A stretch of 64,000 nucleotides of DNA. Source: Agelaius tricolor (taxonomy: Eukaryota; Chordata; Aves; Passeriformes; Icteridae). The translations under genes and the position numbers were made by a program. Numbering within the stretch: the stretch's first letter is position 1; each line of letters begins with the position of its first letter. The notes beneath the pieces are model-generated. The model did not search any database and had not been told where the DNA came from. It was given only the letters and a program-made list of their open reading frames with translations. Location: contig JALJCS010000053.1 of NCBI GenBank assembly GCA_023055355.1, positions 1,436,501 to 1,500,500 of the forward strand. The letters are read 5' to 3'. Positions 1-12,390 of the stretch are shown piece by piece.

Positions 1-3000
1 CTTCCTCTTCCCAGCAACACAAGACAGCGCTCAAGGACTTGCAGCTTCACCCCCACTGCAGGCTCCAAGGCATTTGCCAAAGCTGCAGACTGCAGCAAAA
101 GATGCATCGACAGAAACTGGCCGCTTCTGCTTTTGGCTTCACAAGAAGGCTTGGCAACTCCGCACTTTCTTTCTTTGCCTAGGAGGGACAAGAGTGGCCC
201 CCCCACAGCTGCATGGACCACACAATCTTCCCCTTGCAGCTTATCAAAAGCCAAAAGACAGCTGGCCCAAAAGAGACTGTACAAGTGAAGAACTACTCAA
301 AGAAAGTGCAGATTGCTTTCCCAAGCCAAGCACTCCTTTCCAAACAGGGAAAACAAGCAAACCAAGGCCTGCCGCCTCCAGCACTACCTGCTTTGCCCTT
401 GGCCATAGCACTGCAGAAGCCAAGAGATAGAGCTGCCCTGAGTCAAGCAGCCAAATGCTCTCCCAGAAGCACCAGCCCTGGGCTGCCTCAAGGTGACAGG
501 TCAGAGGCCAAGTGCGTTGGTCGCTGCCTGGAGGAAATGCCGAGCTCCTGGCAGGACTCCGGCACCCAGCATCCTCAGCCAGCAACAGCAAAGTGCTGGC
601 TGCTGCAAAACTTGCAGCTCTGCCTTGCACTAAAGACAGCACCCCACACAACTGGCACTTACAGCTTCAGAATATCCAGCCTCTGGTGTGAGCACTGATG
701 GAGGCTGGCGGTCATGCAGCTCAGCCTGCTCCTCTTTGGCTTCTTGTCCAGGAGCAGCGGGAGCCAGGGCAGAGACGGCTTTTGCTTCTGTCATCTGTCA
801 GAAGAGAGGAGCATGAGGGACAGGCCATTTCCTATCATGCAGAATCTCATCTCTTTTCACATCTACCACCACCTACTAAGGAAAAATCGTCCATATTTCA
901 TGGTGACAGAGGGCTTCTAATTCACAGCTACCAAATTCAAATGGGCCAATTCAGCAGCACTCTAGATGGATACAAAGTTGATTTTCCTCCCTGGCTGCTA
1001 TCAGCAAGAAGGTTGTCTTGGCAGAAGGGAGCTTTAAGTGCTTGAAAGCACTGAAATGCAAAAGTAGGAAAGCGACAGCAACGCCTTGGCTCCTGCTGCT
1101 GCAGACGTAGAAAACTGAAACTGGATCACAATCCCAGCCAGGGCTGAAAAAGGGGCAGGAAACGTTGTCCAGAAGCATCTTTGCTTGCTGCAAAAAGGAA
1201 AATGAACAGGCCTTCTCTTCTTAACAAAACTACCAGCCAACAAAGCACAAGATGGAAAGGTCACCCCCTCCAGTGACTAAAGGCCTAGGATGCAGTGAGG
1301 GGATGTTTGGCGGTGAAACAGCCCTCGTGCTGAGCACTGTCACGCAGGGATGGATGGACGTCTGCCTGAAGGTCCCTCAAGAGCCTCCCATTGTCCAGGC
1401 AAAAGCTCCCTCAGCACCTCCTCACGGGCCTTGTGCTACACACCCTTGCCCAGCTCCCCTGTCCTTCTGTGCACGCGCTGCAGCCCCTCAAGGAATTTCT
1501 GCTGCCCAGGGGCCCACAAGTGCACCCAGCACTGCAGCGGTGGCCGCAGCGCTGCCCAGCACAGGGCCACGCTCGCTGCCCTGCTCCTGCTGCCCCACTG
1601 CTGCTGACACAGGCCACCAGGCCCTTGGCCTTCTTGGCCACCTGGCCACAGGCTGCCTCATCTTCAGCAGCTCAAGGCCGCCAGCCCTGCGTCCCTTGGG
1701 CCCACGCAGCTCCTCCCCCACAAAGGTGCCCATGTCACTTCAGATACAGCAGGCACCATTGCAAGATGGCCTTCCTCTTCCCAGCAACACAAGACAGCGC
1801 TCAAGGACTTGCAGCTTCACCCCCACTGCAGGCTCCAAGGCATTTGCCAAAGCTGCAGACTGCAGCAAAAGATGCTTCTACAGAAACTGGCCGCTTCTGC
1901 TTTTGGCTTCACAAGAAGGCTTGGCAACTCCGCACTTTCTTTCTTTGCCTAGGAGGGACAAGAGTGGCCCCCCCACAGCTGCATGGACCACACAATCCTC
2001 CCCTTGCAGCTTATCAAAAGCCAAAAGACAGCTGGCCCAAAAGAGACTGTACAAGTGAAGAACTACTCAAAGAAAGTGCAGACCGCTTTGCCAAGCCAAG
2101 CACACCTTTCCAAACAGGGAAAACAAACAAACCAAGGCCTGCCACCTCCAGCACTACCTGCTTTGCCCTTGGCCATAGCACTGCAGAAGCCGAGAGATAG
2201 AGCTGCCCTGAGTCAAGCAGCCAGATGCTCTCTCAGAAGCACCAGCCCTGGGCTGCCTCAAGGTGACAGGTCAGAGGCCAAGTGCGTTGGTCGCTGCCTG
2301 GAGGAAATGCCGAGCTCCTGGCAGGACTCTGGCACCCAGCATCCTCAGCCAGCAACAGCAAAGTGCTGGCTGCTGCAAAACTTGCAGCTCTGCCTTGCAC
2401 TAAAGACAGCACCCCACACAACTGGCACTTACGGCCTCAGAATATCCAGTCTCTGGTGTCAGCACTGATGGAGGCTGGCGGTCATGCAGCTCAGCCTGCT
2501 CCTCTTTGGCTTCTTGTCCAGGAGCAGCGGGAGCCAGGGGAGAGACGGCTTTTGCTTCTGTCATCTGTCAGAAGAGAGGAGCATGAGGGACAGGCCATTT
2601 CCTATCATGTAGAATCTCATCTCTTTTCACATCTACCACCACCTACTAAGGAAAAATCGTCCATATTTCATGGTGACAGAGGGCTTCTAATTCACAGCTA
2701 CCAAATTCAAATGGGCCAATTCAGCAGCACTCTAGATGGATACGAAGTTGATTTTCCTCCCTGGCTGCTATCAGCAAGAAGGTTGTCTTGGCAGAAGGGA
2801 GCTTTAAGTGCTTGAAAGCACTGAAATGCAAAAGTAGGAAAGCGACAGCAACGCCTTGGCTCCTGCTGCTGCAGACGTAGAAAACTGAAACTGGATCACA
2901 ATCCCAGCCAGGGCTGAAAAAGGGGCAGGAAACGTTGTCCAGAAGCATCTTTGCTTGCTGCAAAAAGGAAAATGAACAGGCCTTCTCTTCTTAACAAAAC

Positions 3001-5310
3001 TACCAGCCAACAAAGCAAAAGATGGAAAGGTCACCCCCTCCAGTGTCTAAAGGCCTAGGATGCAGTGAGGGGATGTTTGGCGGTGAAACAGCCCTCGTGC
3101 TGAGCACTGTCACGCAGGGATGGATGGACGTCTGCCTGAAGGTCCCTCAAGAGCCTCCCATTGTCCAGGCAAAAGCTCCCTCAGCACCTCCTCACGGGCC
3201 TTGTGCTACACGCCCTTGCCCAGCTCCCCTGTCCTTCTGTGCACGCGCTGCAGCCCCTCAAGGACTTTCTGCTGCCCAGGGGCCCACAAGTGCACCCAGC
3301 ACTGCAGCGGTGGCCGCAGCGCTGCCCAGCACAGGGCCACGCTCGCTGCCCTGCTCCTGCTGCCCCACTGCTGCTGACACAGGCCACCAGGCCCTTGGCC
3401 TTCTTGGCCACCTGGCCACAGGCTGCCTCATCTTCAGCAGCTCAAGGCCGCCAGCCCTGCGTCCCTTGGGCCCACGCAGCTCCCCCCCCACAAAAGTGCC
3501 CATGTCACTTCAGATACAGCAGGCGCCATTGCAAGATGGCCTTCCTCTTCCCAGCAACACAAGACAGCACTCAAGGACTTGCAGCTTCACCCCCACTGCA
3601 GGCTCCAAGGCATTTGCCAAAGCTGCAGACTGCAGCAAAAGATGCATCGACAGAAACTGGCCGCTTCTGCTTTTGGCTTCACAAGAAGGCTTGGCAACTC
3701 CGCACTTTCTTTCTTTGCCTAGGAGGTACAAGAGTGGCCCCCCCACAGCTGCATGGACCACACAATCCTCCCCTTGCAGCTTATCAAAAGCCAAAAGACA
3801 GCTGGCCCAAAAGAGACTGTACAAGTGAAGAACTACTCAAGGAAAGTGCAGACCGCTTTGCCAAGCCAAGCACACCTTTCCAAACAGGGAAAACAAACAA
3901 ACCAAGGCCTGCCACCTCCAGCACTACCTCCTTTGCCCCTGGCCATAGCACTGCAGAAGCCAAGAGATAGAGCTGCCCTGAGTCAAGCAGCCAGATGCTC
4001 TCCCAGAAGCACCAGCCCTGGGCTGCCTCAAGGTGACAGGTCAGAGGCCAAGTGCGTTGGTCGCTGCCTGGAGGAAATGCCGAGCTCCTGGCAGGACTCC
4101 GGCACCCAGCATCCTCAGCCAGCAACAGCAAAGTGCTGGCTGCTGCAAAACTTGCAGCTCTGCCTTGCACTAAAGACAGCACCCCACACAACTGGCACTT
4201 ACAGCTTCAGAATATCCAGCCTCTGGTGTGAGCACTGATGGAGGCTGGCGGTCATGCAGCTCAGCCTGCTCCTCTTTGGCTTCTTGTCCAGGAGCAGCGG
4301 GAGCCAGGGCAGAGACGGCTTTTGCTTCTGTCATCTGTCAGAAGAGAGGAGCATGAGGGACAGGCCATTTCCTATCATGCAGAATCTCATCTCTTTTCAC
4401 ATCTACCACCACCTACTAAGGAAAAATCGTCCATATTTCATGGTGACAGAGGGCTTCTAATTCACAGCTACCAAATTCAAATGGGCCAATTCAGCAGCAC
4501 TCTAGATGGATACAAAGTTGATTTTCCTCCCTGGCTGCTATCAGCAAGAAGGTTGTCTTGGCAGAAGGGAGCTTTAAGTGCTTGAAAGCACTGAAATGCA
4601 AAAGTAGGAAAGCGACAGCAACGCCTTGGCTCCTGCTGCTGCAGACGTAGAAAACTGAAACTGGATCACAATCCCAGCCAGGGCTGAAAAAGGGGCAGGA
4701 AACGTTGTCCAGAAGCATCTTTGCTTGCTGCAAAAAGGAAAATGAACAGGCCTTCTCTTCTTAACAAAACTACCAGCCAACAAAGCACAAGATGGAAAGG
4801 TCACCCCCTCCAGTGTCTAAAGGCCTAGGATGCAGTGAGGGGATGTTTGGCGGTGAAACAGCCCTCGTGCTGAGCACTGTCACGCAGGGATGGATGGACG
4901 TCTGCCTGAAGGTCCCTCAAGAGCCTCCCATTGTCCAGGCAAAAGCTCCCTCAGCACCTCCTCACGGGCCTTGTGCTACACGCCCTTGCCCAGCTCCCCT
5001 GTCCTTCTGTGCACGCGCTGCAGCCCCTCAAGGACTTTCTGCTGCCCAGGGGCCCACAAGTGCACCCAGCACTGCAGCGGTGGCCGCAGCGCTGCCCAGC
5101 ACAGGGCCACGCTCGCTGCCCTGCTCCTGCTGCCCCACTGCTGCTGACACAGGCCACCAGGCCCTTGGCCTTCTTGGCCACCTGGCCACAGGCTGCCTCA
5201 TCTTCAGCAGCTCAAGGCCGCCAGCCCTGCGTCCCTTGGGCCCACGCAGCTCCCCCCCCACAAAAGTGCCCATGTCACTTCAGATACAGCAGGCGCCATT
5301 GCAAGATGGC
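1..5310. repeat. Satellite copies 1-3, left variant group
   Basis: Copies 2 and 3 share variants rare elsewhere in the window: cacaatcctcc instead of cacaatcttcc near 1,997 and 3,767, gaccgctttgcc instead of gattgctttccc near 2,082 and 3,852, and gccacctcc instead of gccgcctcc. Copy 1 has a private CpG-to-CpA change (tacacaccc, near 1,440) and a private ctcctcccccac variant near 1,710. Copy 2 alone has gatgcttctacag near 1,872, where the others have gatgcatcgacag. Variants are denser here than in the interior, which would fit a position closer to the other edge of the array, but that edge is not in view. Confidence 0.8.
1345..1680 (-). mobile_element. CR1 LINE ORF2 3'-end fragment inside each satellite monomer (copy 1 shown; recurs every 1,770 bp)
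   Basis: Read on the minus strand, this stretch resembles the C-terminal end of CR1 non-LTR retrotransposon ORF2, downstream of the reverse transcriptase core. The pieces are QVAKKAKGLVAC near 1,641-1,610, then in another frame LRPPLQCWVHLWAP near 1,540-1,500, LQRVHRRTGELGKG near 1,480-1,436, and HKAREEVLREL near 1,430-1,400. The order and spacing match the CR1 consensus as I know it (QVAKKANGILAC, LVRPHLEYCVQFWAP, LERVQRR, HKSYEERLREL). Indels break the frame and a stop follows the GKGV residues, so the fragment is dead. In copy 30 (52,766-52,990) the second frame happens to begin with ATG. Because the fragment sits at the same phase in every copy, it was captured before amplification. The CR1 3' UTR and terminal octamer are not visible. 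Confidence 0.8.
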
Positions 5311-8300
5311 CTTCCTCTTCCCAGCAACACAAGACAGCGCTCAAGGACTTGCAGCTTCACCCCCACTGCAGGCTCCAAGGCATTTGCCAAAGCTGCAGAC
5401 TGCAGCAAAAGATGCATCGACAGAAACTGGCCGCTTCTGCTTTTGGCTTCACAAGAAGGCTTGGCAACTCCGCACTTTCTTTCTTTGCCTAGGAGGTACA
5501 AGAGTGGCCCCCCCACAGCTGCATGGACCACACAATCTTCCCCTTGCAGCTTATCAAAAGCCAAAAGACAGCTGGCCCAAAAGAGACTGTACAAGTGAAG
5601 AACTACTCAAAGAAAGTGCAGATTGCTTTCCCAAGCCAAGCACTCCTTTCCAAACAGGGAAAACAAGCAAACCAAGGCCTGCCGCCTCCAGCACTACCTG
5701 CTTTGCCCTTGGCCATAGCACTGCAGAAGCCGAGAGATAGAGCTGCCCTGAGTCAAGCAGCCAAATGCTCTCCCAGAAGCACCAGCCCTGGGCTGCCTCA
5801 AGGTGACAGGTCAGAGGCCAAGTGCGTTGGTCGCTGCCTGGAGGAAATGCCGAGCTCCTGGCAGGACTCCGGCACCCAGCATCCTCAGCCAGCAACAGCA
5901 AAGTGCTGGCTGCTGCAAAACTTGCAGCTCTGCCTTGCACTAAAGACAGCACCCCACACAACTGGCACTTACAGCTTCAGAATATCCAGCCTCTGGTGTG
6001 AGCACTGATGGAGGCTGGCGGTCATGCAGCTCAGCCTGCTCCTCTTTGGCTTCTTGTCCAGGAGCAGCGGGAGCCAGGGCAGAGACGGCTTTTGCTTCTG
6101 TCATCTGTCAGAAGAGAGGAGCATGAGGGACAGGCCATTTCCTATCATGCAGAATCTCATCTCTTTTCACATCTACCACCACCTACTAAGGAAAAATCGT
6201 CCATATTTCATGGTGACAGAGGGCTTCTAATTCACAGCTACCAAATTCAAATGGGCCAATTCAGCAGCACTCTAGATGGATACAAAGTTGATTTTCCTCC
6301 CTGGCTGCTATCAGCAAGAAGGTTGTCTTGGCAGAAGGGAGCTTTAAGTGCTTGAAAGCACTGAAATGCAAAAGTAGGAAAGCGACAGCAACGCCTTGGC
6401 TCCTGCTGCTGCAGACGTAGAAAACTGAAACTGGATCACAATCCCAGCCAGGGCTGAAAAAGGGGCAGAAAACGTTGTCCAGAAGCATCTTTGCTTGCTG
6501 CAAAAAGGAAAATGAACAGGCCTTCTCTTCTTAACAAAACTACCAGCCAACAAAGCACAAGATGGAAAGGTCACCCCCTCCAGTGTCTAAAGGCCTAGGA
6601 TGCAGTGAGGGGATGTTTGGCGGTGAAACAGCCCTCGTGCTGAGCACTGTCACGCAGGGATGGATGGATGTCTGCCTGAAGGTCCCTCAAGTGCCTCCCA
6701 TTGTCCAGGCAAAAGCTCCCTCAGCACCTCCTCACGGGCCTTGTGCTACACGCCCTTGCCCAGCTCCCCTGTCCTTCTGTGCACGCGCTGCAGCCCCTCA
6801 AGGACTTTCTGCTGCCCAGGGGCCCACAAGTGCACCCAGCACTGCAGCGGTGGCCGCAGCGCTGCCCAGCACAGGGCCACGCTCGCTGCCCTGCTCCTGC
6901 TGCCCCACTGCTGCTGACACAGGCCACCAGGCCCTTGGCCTTCTTGGCCACCTGGCCACAGGCTGCCTCATCTTCAGCAGCTCAAGGCCGCCAGCCCTGC
7001 GTCCTTTTGGCGCACGCAGCTCCCCCGCCACAAAACTGCCCATGTCACTTCAGATACAGCAGGCACCATTGCAAGATGGCCTTCCTCTTCCCAGCAACAC
7101 AAGACAGCGCTCAAGGACTTGCAGCTTCACCCCCACTGCAGGCTCCAAGGCATTTGCCAAAGCTGCAGACTGCAGCAAAAGATGCATCGACAGAAACTGG
7201 CCGCTTCTGCTTTTGGCTTCACAAGAAGGCTTGGCAACTCCGCACTTTCTTTCTTTGCCTAGGAGGGACAAGAGTGGCCCCCCCACAGCTGCATGGACCA
7301 CACAATCTTCCCCTTGCAGCTTATCAAAAGCCAAAAGACAGCTGGCCCAAAAGAGACTGTACAAGTGAAGAACTACTCAAAGAAAGTGCAGATTGCTTTC
7401 CCAAGCCAAGCACTCCTTTCCAAACAGGGAAAACAAGCAAACCAAGGCCTGCCGCCTCCAGCACTACCTGCTTTGCCCTTGGCCATAGCACTGCAGAAGC
7501 CAAGAGATAGAGCTGCCCTGAGTCAAGCAGCCAAATGCTCTCCCAGAAGCACCAGCCCTGGGCTGCCTCAAGGTGACAGGTCAGAGGCCAAGTGCGTTGG
7601 TCGCTGCCTGGAGGAAATGCCGAGCTCCTGGCAGGACTCCGGCACCCAGCATCCTCAGCCAGCAACAGCAAAGTGCTGGCTGCTGCAAAACTTGCAGCTC
7701 TGCCTTGCACTAAAGACAGCACCCCACACAACTGGCACTTACAGCTTCAGAATATCCAGCCTCTGGTGTGAGCACTGATGGAGGCTGGCGGTCATGCAGC
7801 TCAGCCTGCTCCTCTTTGGCTTCTTGTCCAGGAGCAGCGGGAGCCAGGGCAGAGACGGCTTTTGCTTCTGTCATCTGTCAGAAGAGAGGAGCATGAGGGA
7901 CAGGCCATTTCCTATCATGCAGAATCTCATCTCTTTTCACATCTACCACCACCTACTAAGGAAAAATCGTCCATATTTCATGGTGACAGAGGGCTTCTAA
8001 TTCACAGCTACCAAATTCAAATGGGCCAATTCAGCAGCACTCTAGATGGATACAAAGTTGATTTTCCTCCCTGGCTGCTATCAGCAAGAAGGTTGTCTTG
8101 GCAGAAGGGAGCTTTAAGTGCTTGAAAGCACTGAAATGCAAAAGTAGGAAAGCGACAGCAACGCCTTGGCTCCTGCTGCTGCAGACGTAGAAAACTGAAA
8201 CTGGATCACAATCCCAGCCAGGGCTGAAAAAGGGGCAGGAAACGTTGTCCAGAAGCATCTTTGCTTGCTGCAAAAAGGAAAATGAACAGGCCTTCTCTTC

Positions 8301-11300
8301 TTAACAAAACTACCAGCCAACAAAGCACAAGATGGAAAGGTCACCCCCTCCAGTGACTAAAGGCCTAGGATGCAGTGAGGGGATGTTTGGCGGTGAAACA
8401 GCCCTCGTGCTGAGCACTGTCACGCAGGGATGGATGGACGTCTGCCTGAAGGTCCCTCAAGAGCCTCCCATTGTCCAGGCAAAAGCTCCCTCAGCACCTC
8501 CTCACGGGCCTTGTGCTACACGCCCTTGCCCAGCTCCCCTGTCCTTCTGTGCACGCGCTGCAGCCCCTCAAGGAATTTCTGCTGCCCAGGGGCCCACAAG
8601 TGCACCCAGCACTGCAGCGGTGGCCGCAGCGCTGCCCAGCACAGGGCCACGCTCGCTGCCCTGCTCCTGCTGCCCCACTGCTGCTGACACAGGCCACCAG
8701 GCCCTTGGCCTTCTTGGCCACCTGGCCACAGGCTGCCTCATCTTCAGCAGCTCAAGGCCGCCAGCCCTGCGTCCCTTGGGCCCACGCAGCTCCCCCCCCA
8801 CAAAAGTGCCCATGTCACTTCAGATACAGCAGGCGCCATTGCAAGATGGCCTTCCTCTTCCCAGCAACACAAGACAGCGCTCAAGGACTTGCAGCTTCAC
8901 CCCCACTGCAGGCTCCAAGGCATTTGCCAAAGCTGCAGACTGCAGCAAAAGATGCATCGACAGAAACTGGCCGCTTCTGCTTTTGGCTTCACAAGAAGGC
9001 TTGGCAACTCCGCACTTTCTTTCTTTGCCTAGGAGGGACAAGAGTGGCCCCCCCACAGCTGCATGGACCACACAATCTTCCCCTTGCAGCTTATCAAAAG
9101 CCAAAAGACAGCTGGCCCAAAAGAGACTGTACAAGTGAAGAACTACTCAAAGAAAGTGCAGATTGCTTTCCCAAGCCAAGCACTCCTTTCCAAACAGGGA
9201 AAACAAGCAAACCAAGGCCTGCCGCCTCCAGCACTACCTGCTTTGCCCTTGGCCATAGCACTGCAGAAGCCGAGAGATAGAGCTGCCCTGAGTCAAGCAG
9301 CCAAATGCTCTCCCAGAAGCACCAGCCCTGGGCTGCCTCAAGGTGACAGGTCAGAGGCCAAGTGCGTTGGTCGCTGCCTGGAGGAAATGCCGAGCTCCTG
9401 GCAGGACTCCGGCACCCAGCATCCTCAGCCAGCAACAGCAAAGTGCTGGCTGCTGCAAAACTTGCAGCTCTGCCTTGCACTAAAGACAGCACCCCACACA
9501 ACTGGCACTTACAGCTTCAGAATATCCAGCCTCTGGTGTGAGCACTGATGGAGGCTGGCGGTCATGCAGCTCAGCCTGCTCCTCTTTGGCTTCTTGTCCA
9601 GGAGCAGCGGGAGCCAGGGCAGAGACGGCTTTTGCTTCTGTCATCTGTCAGAAGAGAGGAGCATGAGGGACAGGCCATTTCCTATCATGCAGAATCTCAT
9701 CTCTTTTCACATCTACCACCACCTACTAAGGAAAAATCGTCCATATTTCATGGTGACAGAGGGCTTCTAATTCACAGCTACCAAATTCAAATGGGCCAAT
9801 TCAGCAGCACTCTAGATGGATACAAAGTTGATTTTCCTCCCTGGCTGCTATCAGCAAGAAGGTTGTCTTGGCAGAAGGGAGCTTTAAGTGCTTGAAAGCA
9901 CTGAAATGCAAAAGTAGGAAAGCGACAGCAACGCCTTGGCTCCTGCTGCTGCAGACGTAGAAAACTGAAACTGGATCACAATCCCAGCCAGGGCTGAAAA
10001 AGGGGCAGAAAACGTTGTCCAGAAGCATCTTTGCTTGCTGCAAAAAGGAAAATGAACAGGCCTTCTCTTCTTAACAAAACTACCAGCCAACAAAGCACAA
10101 GATGGAAAGGTCACCCCCTCCAGTGTCTAAAGGCCTAGGATGCAGTGAGGGGATGTTTGGCGGTGAAACAGCCCTCGTGCTGAGCACTGTCACGCAGGGA
10201 TGGATGGATGTCTGCCTGAAGGTCCCTCAAGTGCCTCCCATTGTCCAGGCAAAAGCTCCCTCAGCACCTCCTCACGGGCCTTGTGCTACACGCCCTTGCC
10301 CAGCTCCCCTGTCCTTCTGTGCACGCGCTGCAGCCCCTCAAGGACTTTCTGCTGCCCAGGGGCCCACAAGTGCACCCAGCACTGCAGCGGTGGCCGCAGC
10401 GCTGCCCAGCACAGGGCCACGCTCGCTGCCCTGCTCCTGCTGCCCCACTGCTGCTGACACAGGCCACCAGGCCCTTGGCCTTCTTGGCCACCTGGCCACA
10501 GGCTGCCTCATCTTCAGCAGCTCAAGGCCGCCAGCCCTGCGTCCTTTTGGCGCACGCAGCTCCCCCGCCACAAAACTGCCCATGTCACTTCAGATACAGC
10601 AGGCACCATTGCAAGATGGCCTTCCTCTTCCCAGCAACACAAGACAGCGCTCAAGGACTTGCAGCTTCACCCCCACTGCAGGCTCCAAGGCATTTGCCAA
10701 AGCTGCAGACTGCAGCAAAAGATGCATCGACAGAAACTGGCCGCTTCTGCTTTTGGCTTCACAAGAAGGCTTGGCAACTCCGCACTTTCTTTCTTTGCCT
10801 AGGAGGGACAAGAGTGGCCCCCCCACAGCTGCATGGACCACACAATCTTCCCCTTGCAGCTTATCAAAAGCCAAAAGACAGCTGGCCCAAAAGAGACTGT
10901 ACAAGTGAAGAACTACTCAAAGAAAGTGCAGATTGCTTTCCCAAGCCAAGCACTCCTTTCCAAACAGGGAAAACAAGCAAACCAAGGCCTGCCGCCTCCA
11001 GCACTACCTGCTTTGCCCTTGGCCATAGCACTGCAGAAGCCAAGAGATAGAGCTGCCCTGAGTCAAGCAGCCAAATGCTCTCCCAGAAGCACCAGCCCTG
11101 GGCTGCCTCAAGGTGACAGGTCAGAGGCCAAGTGCGTTGGTCGCTGCCTGGAGGAAATGCCGAGCTCCTGGCAGGACTCCGGCACCCAGCATCCTCAGCC
11201 AGCAACAGCAAAGTGCTGGCTGCTGCAAAACTTGCAGCTCTGCCTTGCACTAAAGACAGCACCCCACACAACTGGCACTTACAGCTTCAGAATATCCAGC

Positions 11301-12390
11301 CTCTGGTGTGAGCACTGATGGAGGCTGGCGGTCATGCAGCTCAGCCTGCTCCTCTTTGGCTTCTTGTCCAGGAGCAGCGGGAGCCAGGGCAGAGACGGCT
11401 TTTGCTTCTGTCATCTGTCAGAAGAGAGGAGCATGAGGGACAGGCCATTTCCTATCATGCAGAATCTCATCTCTTTTCACATCTACCACCACCTACTAAG
11501 GAAAAATCGTCCATATTTCATGGTGACAGAGGGCTTCTAATTCACAGCTACCAAATTCAAATGGGCCAATTCAGCAGCACTCTAGATGGATACAAAGTTG
11601 ATTTTCCTCCCTGGCTGCTATCAGCAAGAAGGTTGTCTTGGCAGAAGGGAGCTTTAAGTGCTTGAAAGCACTGAAATGCAAAAGTAGGAAAGCGACAGCA
11701 ACGCCTTGGCTCCTGCTGCTGCAGACGTAGAAAACTGAAACTGGATCACAATCCCAGCCAGGGCTGAAAAAGGGGCAGGAAACGTTGTCCAGAAGCATCT
11801 TTGCTTGCTGCAAAAAGGAAAATGAACAGGCCTTCTCTTCTTAACAAAACTACCAGCCAACAAAGCACAAGATGGAAAGGTCACCCCCTCCAGTGACTAA
11901 AGGCCTAGGATGCAGTGAGGGGATGTTTGGCGGTGAAACAGCCCTCGTGCTGAGCACTGTCACGCAGGGATGGATGGACGTCTGCCTGAAGGTCCCTCAA
12001 GAGCCTCCCATTGTCCAGGCAAAAGCTCCCTCAGCACCTCCTCACGGGCCTTGTGCTACACGCCCTTGCCCAGCTCCCCTGTCCTTCTGTGCACGCGCTG
12101 CAGCCCCTCAAGGAATTTCTGCTGCCCAGGGGCCCACAAGTGCACCCAGCACTGCAGCGGTGGCCGCAGCGCTGCCCAGCACAGGGCCACGCTCGCTGCC
12201 CTGCTCCTGCTGCCCCACTGCTGCTGACACAGGCCACCAGGCCCTTGGCCTTCTTGGCCACCTGGCCACAGGCTGCCTCATCTTCAGCAGCTCAAGGCCG
12301 CCAGCCCTGCGTCCCTTGGGCCCACGCAGCTCCCCCCCCACAAAAGTGCCCATGTCACTTCAGATACAGCAGGCGCCATTGCAAGATGGC
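5311..12390. repeat. Duplicated satellite dimer (copies 4-5 repeated as copies 6-7)
   Basis: Copies 4 and 6 share a private haplotype: gatgtctgcc at 6,669 and 10,209, gtgcctccc at 6,692 and 10,232, and tccttttggcgcacg with ccgccacaaaactg near 7,003-7,038 and 10,543-10,578. Copies 5 and 7 lack all of these and match each other by eye. The pattern A-B-A-B with 3,540-bp spacing shows that a two-monomer block was duplicated. Copies 4 and 6 differ at aggaggtaca versus aggagggaca (5,491-5,500 against 9,031-9,040), so the copies are not perfectly identical. Copy 8 does not continue the alternation. Confidence 0.9.

Noticed and set aside
244..651. Minus-strand 135-codon frame in most monomers, leucine/alanine-rich
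   Set aside because: Composition reflects GC-rich DNA. It is lost or shortened in copies 2 and 19 by single substitutions, with no sign of constraint.
1252..2058. Long plus-strand open frames of 268 and 269 codons in every satellite copy
   Set aside because: They overlap in different frames, overlap a dead CR1 fragment on the other strand, have no recognisable domain, and vary between copies by amino-acid-changing substitutions. Their presence in all copies follows from sequence identity.
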